Below, piece by piece: positions 1 to 7,621 of a DNA stretch of 21,766 nt. Location: NCBI GenBank assembly GCA_964393185.1, contig CAYMSO010000015.1, positions 1 to 21,766 on the forward strand. Reading direction: 5' to 3'. The position numbers and the translations under genes are program-made. The notes beneath the pieces are model-generated. The model was not told the DNA's origin and ran no database searches. It worked only from the letters and a program-made list of their open reading frames with translations. The DNA is from CAYMSO01 sp964393185. GTDB lineage: Bacteria; Patescibacteriota; Dojkabacteria; J137. Within the stretch, counting starts at the first letter, position 1, and each line of letters starts with the position of its first letter.

Positions 1-139
1 AGTACGCCAGTTCGTTTGAATTTTGCAAATTATTTGTTGCGATTCTTATAAATAGAAAGGTTTTTACTAATAGCACTAATATTAGTATCCCTACTACAGT
101 TATTAATATTATGAGCTTACCTAGACTTGTAAATCTCAT
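1..139 (-). CDS. Partial membrane-anchored protein (N-terminus only)
   Basis: The first 46 codons of a minus-strand gene run off the left edge. An in-frame TAA lies immediately before the ATG at 137-139, so this is the earliest possible start. The visible part begins MRFTSLGK and then has a long hydrophobic stretch (about residues 8-31), followed by a polar stretch, the layout of a signal anchor with an extracytoplasmic domain. It lies 41 nt after the stop of the 220-aa gene and in the same orientation, so it probably closes or continues the operon that begins at 4492. The family cannot be judged from this fragment. Confidence 0.6.
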   Translation of the reverse strand, partial: MRFTSLGKLIILITVVGILILVLLVKTFLFIRIATNNLQNSNELAY

Positions 140-180
140 TTATGATAAAACAATAATAATTAGTATTACCAGAACACAAA

Positions 181-843
181 CTATTTGACTTCATAAAACT
201 GAATGTTAAACACATCAGGTGTTTCTACTCTATCAGGTAATGATAGGTCCTCTATTGTGTAATTGTTATAATCAGAATAAGTAAATGAAAAGGTTGAGTT
301 AAGATTACTATCCTTTATTTGTATAGGAAGTCCTGTTACAACAGAAAAACAAGTCTCTATTTTGCTATTATTTGGAATTTGTCTAGTCATATAGTAACAG
401 TGTGTGAGTATTTTACCGATACGTTTAGTCTTTATAGGTTTACTTTGATACTTATAGCCAGATAGTGGAATTTGTAATCCATCTATTAGATCATATTCAT
501 TAATCCTTAGTTCTGTCTTGTAATAAACACCATCAACTGACTTAACCAATGAAGATTCTTTTGTTTTATAGTATGTATAATCTTCGCCATCAAATGAACG
601 GAGGGTATCATTAACTATCACAAACTCCTTAAAGTAGCCATTGTCACTAGTTATTATAAGTTTATATGATTTGACAGCGTTATTCTTAAAATAGATTGCA
701 TCTAGTTCTGATGGCCATAATTTTTCCTTCAATTCGATAACATAATTTCTTTCGTAAGTAGAAGTAATTGAATTTAATATGAATATACCGATCAGACCTG
801 TAATAACAAACAGGAAAGCTCTACTTATTATTTTTACGAACAT
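181..843 (-). CDS. Single-TM extracytoplasmic protein, unknown family
   Basis: A 220-aa protein with an N-terminal hydrophobic anchor (about residues 8-27) and a polar remainder that should lie outside the membrane. The C-terminal half has a Cys pair around a HCYYMT stretch and a following TCFSVVTGLPI stretch, then alternating aromatic strands. The proteins at 1156-1911 and 1916-2545 show a similar order: anchor, beta-rich region, then a Cys/Tyr-rich strand and a 'TG-P-I/L' or equivalent turn. They may be distant paralogues with a LolA/LppX-like beta fold; that is a guess from pattern only. ATG at 841-843; stop TAG at 181-183. Four nt separate it from the gene upstream, so it belongs to the operon that starts with the LGFP protein. 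Confidence 0.75.
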   Translation of the reverse strand: MFVKIISRAFLFVITGLIGIFILNSITSTYERNYVIELKEKLWPSELDAIYFKNNAVKSYKLIITSDNGYFKEFVIVNDTLRSFDGEDYTYYKTKESSLVKSVDGVYYKTELRINEYDLIDGLQIPLSGYKYQSKPIKTKRIGKILTHCYYMTRQIPNNSKIETCFSVVTGLPIQIKDSNLNSTFSFTYSDYNNYTIEDLSLPDRVETPDVFNIQFYEVK

Positions 844-847
844 AAGT

Positions 848-1159
848 TTATGTGTAATATAAAAAAATGTATCCGATTATGAATAGTAACAACAGTAAAT
901 ACGGCAATATTAAATAGATTGCAACCAGCTTTGACTTAATCAATAATGCTATTAATAAAGTAGTAAATAAATACAGTAAAATATCTGCAACAATAAATAT
1001 TGAAAAAAAAGATAAATATTTAGTTGAGCATGGTTCATCAGACATGAAATTAGAATCACAACTTCCCACTATAAAACTTGCTAGTAAGAAGCTCACCAGT
1101 GCAGTCATAAGTATTAAAATAAAGCTGGCTACAAAGCTTTTAATTATTTTGAGTATCAA
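848..1159 (-). CDS. Small three-TM membrane protein
   Basis: A 103-aa, very hydrophobic protein with about three membrane segments (residues 8-30, 48-72 and 78-101). A short loop between the first two carries two Cys (GSCDSN and EPCSTK), possibly a disulphide on the outer face. The start is TTG at 1157-1159, embedded in TTGA, which overlaps the TGA stop of the preceding gene by four bases; this overlap is the main reason for accepting a non-ATG start. The 179-aa protein at 2542-3081 has the same order of TM segment, Cys-pair loop, TM segments, so the two may be related. The function is unknown; its position suggests a membrane partner of the secreted protein at the operon head. Confidence 0.7.
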   Translation of the reverse strand: MILKIIKSFVASFILILMTALVSFLLASFIVGSCDSNFMSDEPCSTKYLSFFSIFIVADILLYLFTTLLIALLIKSKLVAIYLILPYLLLLLFIIGYIFLYYT

Positions 1160-1911
1160 TTACTTTCGATTAAGCCTATCAACATTGAGCATACTCCCGT
1201 TTGCTTAGAACAATCCTTTAATAAGGCATCTCTATCTCTTACTTCTAAGGATTTATGATTTTCGAATTCTGCTAAGTCCAATTTGTTTCTACTATAAGAG
1301 AATTCGTACCTTTGGCTTTCTATAACAGCCTTTACTATTTGTAAATTCGTAGCATTAATTAAGATATTAATACTATTGTCGCTATTTCTAATTTCATAGC
1401 AACTATAAATATCACATGCAGTTCTGTTTATAGACCATTCCGAGACATTTGTATTATTAAAACCCATTAGTAACTTATTAATGAAGTTCACATATAGTTC
1501 ATCAATGGGAACTTTTCCTTCAGCTTTCCACAATTCAGCTCCTTTCCTTACAAAAGTATCGGTATCTATTATTACCAGGTCTATATCAGTATTTGCATCC
1601 TTGAGTATAGAAAACCTATTACCTATGACATTAAAATCTTGAATATAGGTTATCTGCCCTGTGGTTAATTTAAATGCAGGTTGATAACTTTGGGTTTTTA
1701 CAACCATATTTATAAATTCGAGAAAATTATCACTGTTAACGTCCTGATAGTTAGCAGATTCAACTTGAGAATTTATCTCTGCTGGTTTGTATGGATCAAA
1801 TGAGTAAAACAATTCTGGTCTCACAAACGCGAAATAGTAAGTAGCACTTATAAACATAATTATAGTAACTAATATTAGAAATCCTAAAGTTCTAAAACAA
1901 TCTTTTGTCAT
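1156..1911 (-). CDS. Single-TM extracytoplasmic protein, unknown family
   Basis: A 251-aa protein with an N-terminal anchor (about residues 9-30, preceded by MTKDCFR) and a long polar ectodomain rich in Asn, Ser and Asp. Near residues 163-172 a Cys pair occurs as CDIYSC, and the C-terminus has two more Cys (DCSKQTGVCS). The order of strands resembles the neighbours at 181 and 1916, so the three are probably diverged paralogues. ATG at 1909-1911; the stop TGA overlaps the TTG start of the next gene. Four nt separate it from the upstream gene. No catalytic motif is visible. A binding or immunity-type role would fit the context but is not shown by the sequence. Confidence 0.75.
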   Translation of the reverse strand: MTKDCFRTLGFLILVTIIMFISATYYFAFVRPELFYSFDPYKPAEINSQVESANYQDVNSDNFLEFINMVVKTQSYQPAFKLTTGQITYIQDFNVIGNRFSILKDANTDIDLVIIDTDTFVRKGAELWKAEGKVPIDELYVNFINKLLMGFNNTNVSEWSINRTACDIYSCYEIRNSDNSINILINATNLQIVKAVIESQRYEFSYSRNKLDLAEFENHKSLEVRDRDALLKDCSKQTGVCSMLIGLIESN

Positions 1912-1915
1912 ATTA

Positions 1916-2545
1916 TTAGTTAATTTTTTTTATTTTATATCTCTTGTCAGGATTAATATATGTATCAGGTTTATCTATTTCAAAGTCATAGCGATATGTG
2001 CAAGTTGTTCCATCTAAAATCTTTTCTAATAATAATGGGAAGCCAGTTTTAACATTGATATAGATGTAGTAAAAAGTTCCGCTTTCATTTATAACATATT
2101 TATTAATAATATTTTCTTCATACTCATTGATACTCAACGGTTTATTAGATAAACTAGGTTCTAATTGAAAAAGCAAGATTCTTTCTTTTAATGATATATC
2201 TAACTTGGAAAAGTCATATTCCTCAAATATATCTTTATACTGATTAAATTGATATTTCAAGTTATCACCTAAATTTATATACTCTGAACTCTTCTGTTCT
2301 TCCATAACATTATCAATTCTAACCATTTCGTTTTTAAGGTACAGTTCTTTTATAATTGGCGAATCACTACATTTTATAATCACAGAATAACTCCTCTCTG
2401 CTAATTTTTTATTATCTAGCTCATCTAGTTTGTAGGGACTTAGATAATTTCTTACTATAGCTATACCTATGAGGTTTATCAATAAAAACAAAGTTAGACC
2501 TGTAAGCAATATCAGTAAAATATATATGTATGTTTTTTTTATCAT
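1916..2545 (-). CDS. Single-TM extracytoplasmic protein, unknown family
   Basis: A 209-aa protein. A strongly hydrophobic anchor (about residues 7-32) is followed by a polar, mostly acidic region and then a strand-rich C-terminal part with YYIYINVKTGFPLLL, matching the 'TG-P' turn in the protein at 181-843. The C-terminal tail is basic and Tyr-rich. Its ATG (2543-2545) overlaps the stop of the preceding membrane gene in the form ATGA, which indicates translational coupling. The family is unknown. I see no active-site pattern and read it as an anchored surface protein of the operon headed by the LGFP protein. Confidence 0.75.
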   Translation of the reverse strand: MIKKTYIYILLILLTGLTLFLLINLIGIAIVRNYLSPYKLDELDNKKLAERSYSVIIKCSDSPIIKELYLKNEMVRIDNVMEEQKSSEYINLGDNLKYQFNQYKDIFEEYDFSKLDISLKERILLFQLEPSLSNKPLSINEYEENIINKYVINESGTFYYIYINVKTGFPLLLEKILDGTTCTYRYDFEIDKPDTYINPDKRYKIKKIN

Positions 2546-3081
2546 TTAGTCTTATTTAACTGAATCAGCACAAATATAAAATTAAATAAAACATAAAAAA
2601 TAATTATGTTGCTCGGTAAAAACTTATCTAAATACAGTAACCCGATTAAACTTACTTTAAACAGTGTGTTAAATAGCCATGACTTGACAATGCAGTTCTT
2701 AGAATTAGTAAGAAAAAATTTATTGGCAGCAAAGATAAGTGTTAAATTAAGTAAAATTGAGAGTAAGAATAATATTGGCGATACAGTTGCTATTGGAACA
2801 TAGATAACCAATATCAAAATATTTAATACTTTTTGTTGTTTTTGAACAATATGACTTATGATGAATATAAGTTCCACTAGAATGGCTAAGACAATTATAT
2901 ATAAGTATGTGTTGTTGTAATTAATGCAAGAATTATCTATACAATTAGTAAAGTTTCTACCTTCAACTGCTGTTCCCAGAAACTTTGTATCTGTAAGAAT
3001 TACTATACTTACTGAAGCAGTAATGCTACAAACTAGTAGTAATAGATTATAAGTATAAAACTTTATAGTTGTTTTTATCAT
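2542..3081 (-). CDS. Polytopic membrane protein, unknown
   Basis: I chose the ATG at 3079-3081 (MIKTTIKF, 179 aa). An earlier in-frame ATG at 3130-3132 would overlap the upstream gene by 44 nt and add 17 residues before a typical membrane-protein start; the later ATG lies 7 nt after the upstream stop. The protein has about five or six membrane segments, with an extracytoplasmic loop near residues 40-56 that holds a Cys pair (TNCIDNSC). That layout is shared with the 103-aa protein at 848-1159. It sits directly downstream of the exported LGFP protein and overlaps the next gene by ATGA. The function is unknown; candidates are a membrane partner or a self-protection protein. Confidence 0.75.
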   Translation of the reverse strand: MIKTTIKFYTYNLLLLVCSITASVSIVILTDTKFLGTAVEGRNFTNCIDNSCINYNNTYLYIIVLAILVELIFIISHIVQKQQKVLNILILVIYVPIATVSPILFLLSILLNLTLIFAANKFFLTNSKNCIVKSWLFNTLFKVSLIGLLYLDKFLPSNIIIFYVLFNFIFVLIQLNKTK

Positions 3082-3088
3082 AATAATT

Positions 3089-4492
3089 TTAAAGTGATTG
3101 AGGAGTCCATGGACCTCCTGGAAATATTCCACATTTTATCTTATCAATCTCTCCATCTGTCGTACAGTTCTGGTTCAGTTCTCCCCACCTCAGATTTTTT
3201 AGTTTCTCAAAATTTATATCCATTGTTTGCCTTATACCATTCTTAATAAATATATTTTCTCCAGTATGATAAATATTATCTCTACTATTCCAATAAATAC
3301 TGTCTCCATCAAATTGCTCATTTTGTCCAACTATTTTATTACTAATGTAGTACTCGTAAGTGTAAAGTGTACCGTTACAATTAATACTGTCGGTGTTTCT
3401 TATATCCTGAGGAAATTGATTTTTTCTTAATATACTTTTTTGAGGAAATGATGCATGTGTTCCTTCTGCTACGTATACCCTCGGTCTATCAAAACTTCCT
3501 TCTGTTGATAAGCACCAAGAATAAGTAGTGGTATTTTCATGTGCTGCATAATTTACCTTCTCAGGGAATAAATCTGGAGATAAATCTATTTCTATATGCT
3601 CCCAATCCCCTTCGTGAATCCCCCCAAGAGAATTAGGTGGTTTATTGTATGGAGTAAACCACCAGTACTCAACTCGAAAACGCTGCTCTATTTTCTTAAC
3701 ATCTGAATATATTCTCCACTCGTCTTTTCGCGCTTCTTCAATACCAGGATTAACAACAATATTAATAGAATCTAGAAAAAAGTGAGAATAAATGTTTTTT
3801 TTATCGAATGAATTAACAATATCATTACCTCCTATGACTTGCTCTCCTGATAATCTATCTACTGTTACAAATAAATCTTTTGTGGAGTAGAGATTTGAGT
3901 TAATGGTTTTTTGCATATCAAATGAATTATCTATATTCCTGAAATATCTAAGACTTGATAACTGTATATACCACTCCGCATTTGCAGGTTTTGAAACATC
4001 TTTATTACTTATATAAATAATTGGAGCATACTTCTCTGTAAGTTCAAGTTCTAGATCTCTAGGTATCCAATCCCCATCATTATCTACTCTACTATAGCAT
4101 TTCTCATTTATCTCTACTTCATCTGCTTTACATTTAGGTCCAATCTCTACTCCTCCTATACATATTTTCTGATTATTCTCAAAGTTCTGACACTCTCTTC
4201 CTGTTGGTCCTTCTTTATACCTATCACTTGTTGGAAATCCATATACTCCCCATGTTCCTCCATTTTTATTATGTATTTCTTTTATCTCTCCCCATACTGA
4301 GTATGTTCCATGTTTACTTTGATAAATATATCCGTTTGCAAAGCTTTGATAACTTCCACTTGTTCCATAGCTACTTGTTCCTGCTTTTTCTAGCTCTTGG
4401 GCTTGGACTCTATTGAAGCAAGTTAATATTACTAATGCAGCTAGGTAAATAGTAATAGCTGTTGTCACTTTACTGACATTGTGTTTGATCAC
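3089..4492 (-). CDS. Secreted LGFP-repeat protein with Vps62-like domain
   Basis: A 467-aa exported protein. A signal peptide covers about residues 1-31, with probable cleavage after VQA. Residues 40-110 form LGFP-type repeat units (YGFPTSDRYKEG), known in actinobacterial and other surface proteins as wall- or glycan-associated repeats. Next comes a Cys-bearing linker and a calcium-loop-like DNDGDWIPRDLE (about 137-148). The rest resembles the Vps62/DUF946 family: LTEKYAPIIY (151-160), HEGDWEHIEID (293-303), VYVAEGTHASFP (339-350) and a terminal PGGPWTP. The start is GTG at 4490-4492; no in-frame ATG lies near. It heads a minus-strand operon of membrane-anchored genes and has a palindromic operator 49 nt upstream. 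The biochemical role of the Vps62-like domain in bacteria is not established to my knowledge; an effector or surface role is inference. Confidence 0.8.
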   Translation of the reverse strand: MIKHNVSKVTTAITIYLAALVILTCFNRVQAQELEKAGTSSYGTSGSYQSFANGYIYQSKHGTYSVWGEIKEIHNKNGGTWGVYGFPTSDRYKEGPTGRECQNFENNQKICIGGVEIGPKCKADEVEINEKCYSRVDNDGDWIPRDLELELTEKYAPIIYISNKDVSKPANAEWYIQLSSLRYFRNIDNSFDMQKTINSNLYSTKDLFVTVDRLSGEQVIGGNDIVNSFDKKNIYSHFFLDSINIVVNPGIEEARKDEWRIYSDVKKIEQRFRVEYWWFTPYNKPPNSLGGIHEGDWEHIEIDLSPDLFPEKVNYAAHENTTTYSWCLSTEGSFDRPRVYVAEGTHASFPQKSILRKNQFPQDIRNTDSINCNGTLYTYEYYISNKIVGQNEQFDGDSIYWNSRDNIYHTGENIFIKNGIRQTMDINFEKLKNLRWGELNQNCTTDGEIDKIKCGIFPGGPWTPQSL

Positions 4493-4516
4493 AAACTATC
4501 TTTAACTTCTGTGAGT

Positions 4517-4522
4517 TTATTA
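4517..4522 (-). promoter_or_regulatory. Weak -10 candidate for the LGFP operon
   Basis: TAATAA on the minus strand, 24 nt before the GTG start. The operator palindrome occupies the place of the -35 region, its TTACAA half lying 19 nt upstream of this hexamer. The spacing is one or two nt long for sigma70, so the assignment is tentative. Confidence 0.3.
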
Positions 4523-4539
4523 CTTTTTTTCTGCTCCCG

Positions 4540-4562
4540 CATTGTAATGCATTACAAATTTT
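4540..4562. promoter_or_regulatory. Palindromic operator, copy 1
   Basis: A perfect 16-bp palindrome, TTGTAATGCATTACAA, fills 4542-4557. The surrounding 23 bp (4540-4562) recur base for base at 15413-15435. It lies in the divergent gap between the LGFP operon and an XRE-MmyB gene, 49 nt from the GTG start of the former. Perfect dyads of this size next to an HTH gene are typical binding sites of dimeric regulators, so the XRE protein encoded at 4641, or its paralogues at 10925 and 11703, is the obvious candidate. Which one binds is not visible. Confidence 0.75.
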
Positions 4563-4628
4563 ACTAAAAACTTGTTACTATACTTAAGCGTCAATAAGTA
4601 ATACTGTTAAGCAAATGCAGATTTATGC

Positions 4629-4634
4629 TAAAAT
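4629..4634 (+). promoter_or_regulatory. Possible -10 for a leaderless XRE transcript
   Basis: TGCTAAAAT (4626-4634) reads as an extended -10 element ending 6 nt before the ATG at 4641, which would give a leaderless mRNA; no Shine-Dalgarno is present. The -35 is poor. A TATACT at 4579-4584 is an alternative -10 that would put transcription start just downstream of the palindrome. Confidence 0.3.
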
Positions 4635-4640
4635 CCTCAA

Positions 4641-5381
4641 ATGGAAAAACCTCTCGGAGAAAAAATCCGTTTTTTTAGAACTTTAAAAAACGTTAGCCAG
4701 CTTCAACTCGAGACAGATATTGGAATTGCACCAGGAAGCATTAGCCGTTTCGAGAATAATCAAATAAATCCCACCAAAGAAACTATTGTCAAAATTGCAA
4801 AAAGACTAAATTTGATAACAGCCGAGCTAATGTATTTACTTGATTTGAACACAGAAGATCCAACTAGCCAAGAAGTGGAAGCGATAAAAAACGTTGTTGA
4901 GCCTCTTTTTAAAAAGCCTTACAAATTTGCCTATCTATTAGATAATAAATCTAGAATATTAGCGCTAAGCACTGGTTTTAAACTAATTGCAAGATTGGTA
5001 CATTTTGATCCCAATAGAATATACAATAAAAATGTGGCTGAGGTACTTTTTAATCCCGAATTAGGTTTTAGAAAATTTGTAAAAGGAGAGAAATTTTTAG
5101 AAACAGCAAAAAGCGTAGTAGCAGTTTTAAAGCAAGAAAGACGTTTCTTGACTCACGAGCCTTGGTGGAACGAATTAATCAATCGTTTATTAGCTTATGA
5201 AGATTTTAAAGAGCTGTGGGAAGACGACAGATTGGAGTCCTTGAACTTGATGGATCCAGAAAATAGAAAGTTATCTTTAAAAGTGCCAGGAAAGAGATTT
5301 AATTTTGAGTACAGCCATTCTATTCTAAATCAGGATCCAAGGTTTATGATTGTTGAGTATAGGAAAAGCACATCTAGTTGA
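4641..5381 (+). CDS. XRE-family regulator with MmyB-like ligand-binding domain
   Basis: A 246-aa regulator. Residues 4-66 are an XRE/Cro-CI helix-turn-helix (SQLQLETDIGIAPGSISRFE as the recognition region, then NPTKETIVKIA). The C-terminal part (about 90-244) matches the MmyB-like PAS sensor fold: a YLLD-like first strand, a central WWNELINRLL helix, FKELW, then a VPG-based hairpin with FNFEYS and a closing MIVEYR. It is transcribed divergently from the LGFP effector operon, with a 16-bp palindrome between them, so it probably regulates that operon and itself. It shares the HTH pattern and domain order with the tandem pair at 10925-12470 but is clearly more diverged than they are from each other. 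The ligand is unknown. Confidence 0.85.
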   Translation: MEKPLGEKIRFFRTLKNVSQLQLETDIGIAPGSISRFENNQINPTKETIVKIAKRLNLITAELMYLLDLNTEDPTSQEVEAIKNVVEPLFKKPYKFAYLLDNKSRILALSTGFKLIARLVHFDPNRIYNKNVAEVLFNPELGFRKFVKGEKFLETAKSVVAVLKQERRFLTHEPWWNELINRLLAYEDFKELWEDDRLESLNLMDPENRKLSLKVPGKRFNFEYSHSILNQDPRFMIVEYRKSTSS

Positions 5382-5468
5382 CAGTCAATCATTATTAACA
5401 TTTTGACTAGCTAAAATCACTTACCATTAAACAGATGCGTTGGTATGTCTTATTTATGTTGATTGACA

Positions 5469-5497
5469 TTGACATGCTATTTGATATTTGATACAAT
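5469..5497 (+). promoter_or_regulatory. Sigma70-type promoter of the synthetase/kinase operon
   Basis: TTGACA at 5469-5474, a 17-nt spacer, then TACAAT at 5492-5497 preceded by TGA (extended -10). A second TTGACA sits just upstream at 5463-5468, and the ATTTGAT motif is repeated in tandem in front of the -10. Predicted start is near 5504, giving a leader of about 33 nt with a weak AGAGAAG before the ATG at 5537. Confidence 0.75.
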
Positions 5498-5536
5498 TCT
5501 TAGATTAATTATATATAAATACTATATAAGAGAAGT

Positions 5537-6814
5537 ATGATCAATAATGAGTTTTTACCTTTAGATGGATTTGAAGATCAGTTTTATTATAAGACTTTTG
5601 ACATAGATGATTATTTGATAACGTTGCTTAAATCCAATCTTATGCAACTTAATTTTAGAAGAGTGAAGGTACCTACTCTAGAGAGACAAGAATTTTTTTC
5701 AAGCGAAATTGTTGGACCCAACCCATGGCCCAACTGGCATCCCAAAAGCTTAATAAATGTTAATCTTAAAAATTATAGCGATAGCTACGAGGCTCTACAT
5801 GTAAAAGAAGAAAAACTTTTTTTAATTCCAGAAGGCACAACCTCAGTTTGTAGATGGCTAGCTTCCGAGATTACTTCTAATACTAAGATTAAATTTCCAT
5901 TAAAGATATTCTATGTACTCAATTGTTTCAGGAATGAACCTTTAAATAAAATTTCTCAAACTAAACTGCGTGAATTCACACAATTTGGAGTAGAGATCTT
6001 TGGGGAAAACGATATTATTGCGGATGTGGAGCTGTTATATGAAATGTTTAGATCAGTAAAGAGCATAGGATTTAATAGAAAAAATTTAAGAATAAGAATC
6101 AGCGACGTTCGTATATTTCGAACTCTCTCTAAATTATCGAATTTAGGCTTTAATGAAGAAAACTTATTAAAAAACTCTATTGATCGTCTTTCTTCTTATC
6201 ATGCTAGAAATGATTTATACAACTATAAAAAAGAGACTAAAGTTTTTCTGGAGATCGTAAATAAGTACGTAATAAATGATGAAATGAAAACGAAATGGTC
6301 ATTTTTTGCAAAACCAGATTATTTTAAAAGCACGAAGAATCTTAAGGAAGTATTCAATTTCTTTGATTTCAATAACTTAGATATATTGCTTAAAGTCCTT
6401 GCTGATATGAATGTTAATACAATAATCGATCTTGGAGTAATCAGAAGTCAAGATTACTATAGCGATCTTGTATTCCAGATGGATATATCAAGTACAAAAC
6501 TAACTATAAGTGAAGTAGCTGGCGGTGGGAGGTATAATGATTTTATGGGAAGATTGATAAGCGGCAAAATTAAAGAGAAAGTTTATGCAACAGGATTTGC
6601 ATATGGATTAGAAAGATTGAAAGAAGCCTTTATACAGTTTATTAATAAAGATACTTTCGTGGCTCAAAAAATATGCTTTAATCATGGTAGTAAGCCTTAC
6701 AAAACTTTTAATATAAATATAAATAATATTGTAAATTATAGAAAGGATATTGAACAACTTCGACGCATGAACAAGATAGTCAAATTAAAATATATTAATA
6801 AATATAGTGTTTGA
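5537..6814 (+). CDS. HisRS-like class II synthetase paralogue lacking anticodon domain
   Basis: A 425-aa protein with the catalytic core of histidyl-tRNA synthetase. Motif 2 is visible as CFRNEP (R132, E134) followed by REFTQFGVEIFG; the histidine-site segment as IRSQDYYSDLVF (R303); then AGGGRYND (329-335) and motif 3 ATGFAYGLERL (R360). The segment LIPEGTTS matches the 'RPEG' region. The C-terminal anticodon-binding domain is absent: only about 60 Lys/Asn-rich residues follow motif 3. Two known groups look like this: HisZ, and stand-alone synthetase paralogues that activate an amino acid for non-translational chemistry. Because motif 2, motif 3 and the R303 equivalent are retained, adenylation activity is plausible. 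No his genes are nearby. Its stop TGA overlaps the TTG start of the arginine-dihydrolase-like gene. First gene of a four-gene operon. Confidence 0.8.
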   Translation: MINNEFLPLDGFEDQFYYKTFDIDDYLITLLKSNLMQLNFRRVKVPTLERQEFFSSEIVGPNPWPNWHPKSLINVNLKNYSDSYEALHVKEEKLFLIPEGTTSVCRWLASEITSNTKIKFPLKIFYVLNCFRNEPLNKISQTKLREFTQFGVEIFGENDIIADVELLYEMFRSVKSIGFNRKNLRIRISDVRIFRTLSKLSNLGFNEENLLKNSIDRLSSYHARNDLYNYKKETKVFLEIVNKYVINDEMKTKWSFFAKPDYFKSTKNLKEVFNFFDFNNLDILLKVLADMNVNTIIDLGVIRSQDYYSDLVFQMDISSTKLTISEVAGGGRYNDFMGRLISGKIKEKVYATGFAYGLERLKEAFIQFINKDTFVAQKICFNHGSKPYKTFNININNIVNYRKDIEQLRRMNKIVKLKYINKYSV

Positions 6815-7614
6815 GAAAAGTAGCACTTGTTTCACCAACCTATTATGACGTTGTATACTCAATAAACCCTTGGATGAATACTGAAGTTAAGGTTAATAAA
6901 ACTGCTGCTATATACCAGTGGGAAGAAGTAAAAGCTAAGTTAGAAGAATTTGAAATACAAGTCATAATAATAGAATCTGTAGCCAACTTTCCAGACATGG
7001 TCTTTGCAGCAAACGCGGGTATGCGTTTTGGTGAGAAATATATAGTTAGTAAATTTAGAGATTTTGAAAGACAGGGTGAATCGATATACTATGCTAACGC
7101 AATGCGAAAGCTAGGTTTTTCTGTTTTTAAGTTGGTTGGGAATGACTCTATATGGGAAGGAGAAGCTTGTAGTGTCTTTCTAAATGATATATTTTTATGC
7201 GCTATAGGAACCAGATCAAATATTCAAGCTTATAAGGAAATTGCCAATCTACTAAATCTTAATACAGAGAAAATGAAACTTATAGATTTAATAGATCCAT
7301 ATTTTTATCATCTAGATGTATGTTTATGTAAATTAAATGAAAGCACAGTTATGTATTGCCCTCTGGCTTTCAAAAGAACTGATAACAACTGGATAAGACA
7401 GCAAGTAAAAAATGTTATTGAAGTTAGTTATGAGGATGCGTTAAACTTTGCATGTAATGCTTATTGTGCTAAAAACGTAATACTTCTTAATAAGGGTATC
7501 TCAAAAGAATTAAGATCCAATCTAAGAAATTTTGGATTTAAAATTATAGAAATAAATGTAAATGAGTTTATAAAAGCAGGAGGTGGAGTAAAATGTTTAA
7601 TTTGTACTTTATAA
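6811..7614 (+). CDS. Arginine-dihydrolase/DDAH-like guanidino-modifying enzyme
   Basis: A 267-aa member of the guanidino-group modifying (pentein) superfamily, closest in pattern to the ArgZ / AgrE N-terminal type that converts arginine to ornithine, ammonia and CO2. Visible signatures: the N-terminal SPTYYDVVYSINPWM block, PDMVFAANAG (N68 in the position reported as important in ArgZ), an EGEA segment, YFYHLDVC (H167) and the C-terminal AGGGVKC with probable nucleophile C262. The length fits a single catalytic domain. The start is TTG at 6811, within TTGA overlapping the previous stop; the family N-terminus begins exactly here, which supports it. The substrate may be free arginine, agmatine or another guanidine; context (a synthetase paralogue and an acetyltransferase-like protein) suggests tailoring of an amino-acid-derived compound rather than bulk catabolism. 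Confidence 0.8.
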   Translation: MRKVALVSPTYYDVVYSINPWMNTEVKVNKTAAIYQWEEVKAKLEEFEIQVIIIESVANFPDMVFAANAGMRFGEKYIVSKFRDFERQGESIYYANAMRKLGFSVFKLVGNDSIWEGEACSVFLNDIFLCAIGTRSNIQAYKEIANLLNLNTEKMKLIDLIDPYFYHLDVCLCKLNESTVMYCPLAFKRTDNNWIRQQVKNVIEVSYEDALNFACNAYCAKNVILLNKGISKELRSNLRNFGFKIIEINVNEFIKAGGGVKCLICTL

Positions 7615-7621
7615 CTAAAGT

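Noticed and set aside
1156..6814. Recoding of TGA to glycine, as in some CPR lineages
   Set aside because: TGA ends genes at 1156, 2542 and 6812-6814 exactly at operon overlaps, and no gene needs an internal TGA to be complete.
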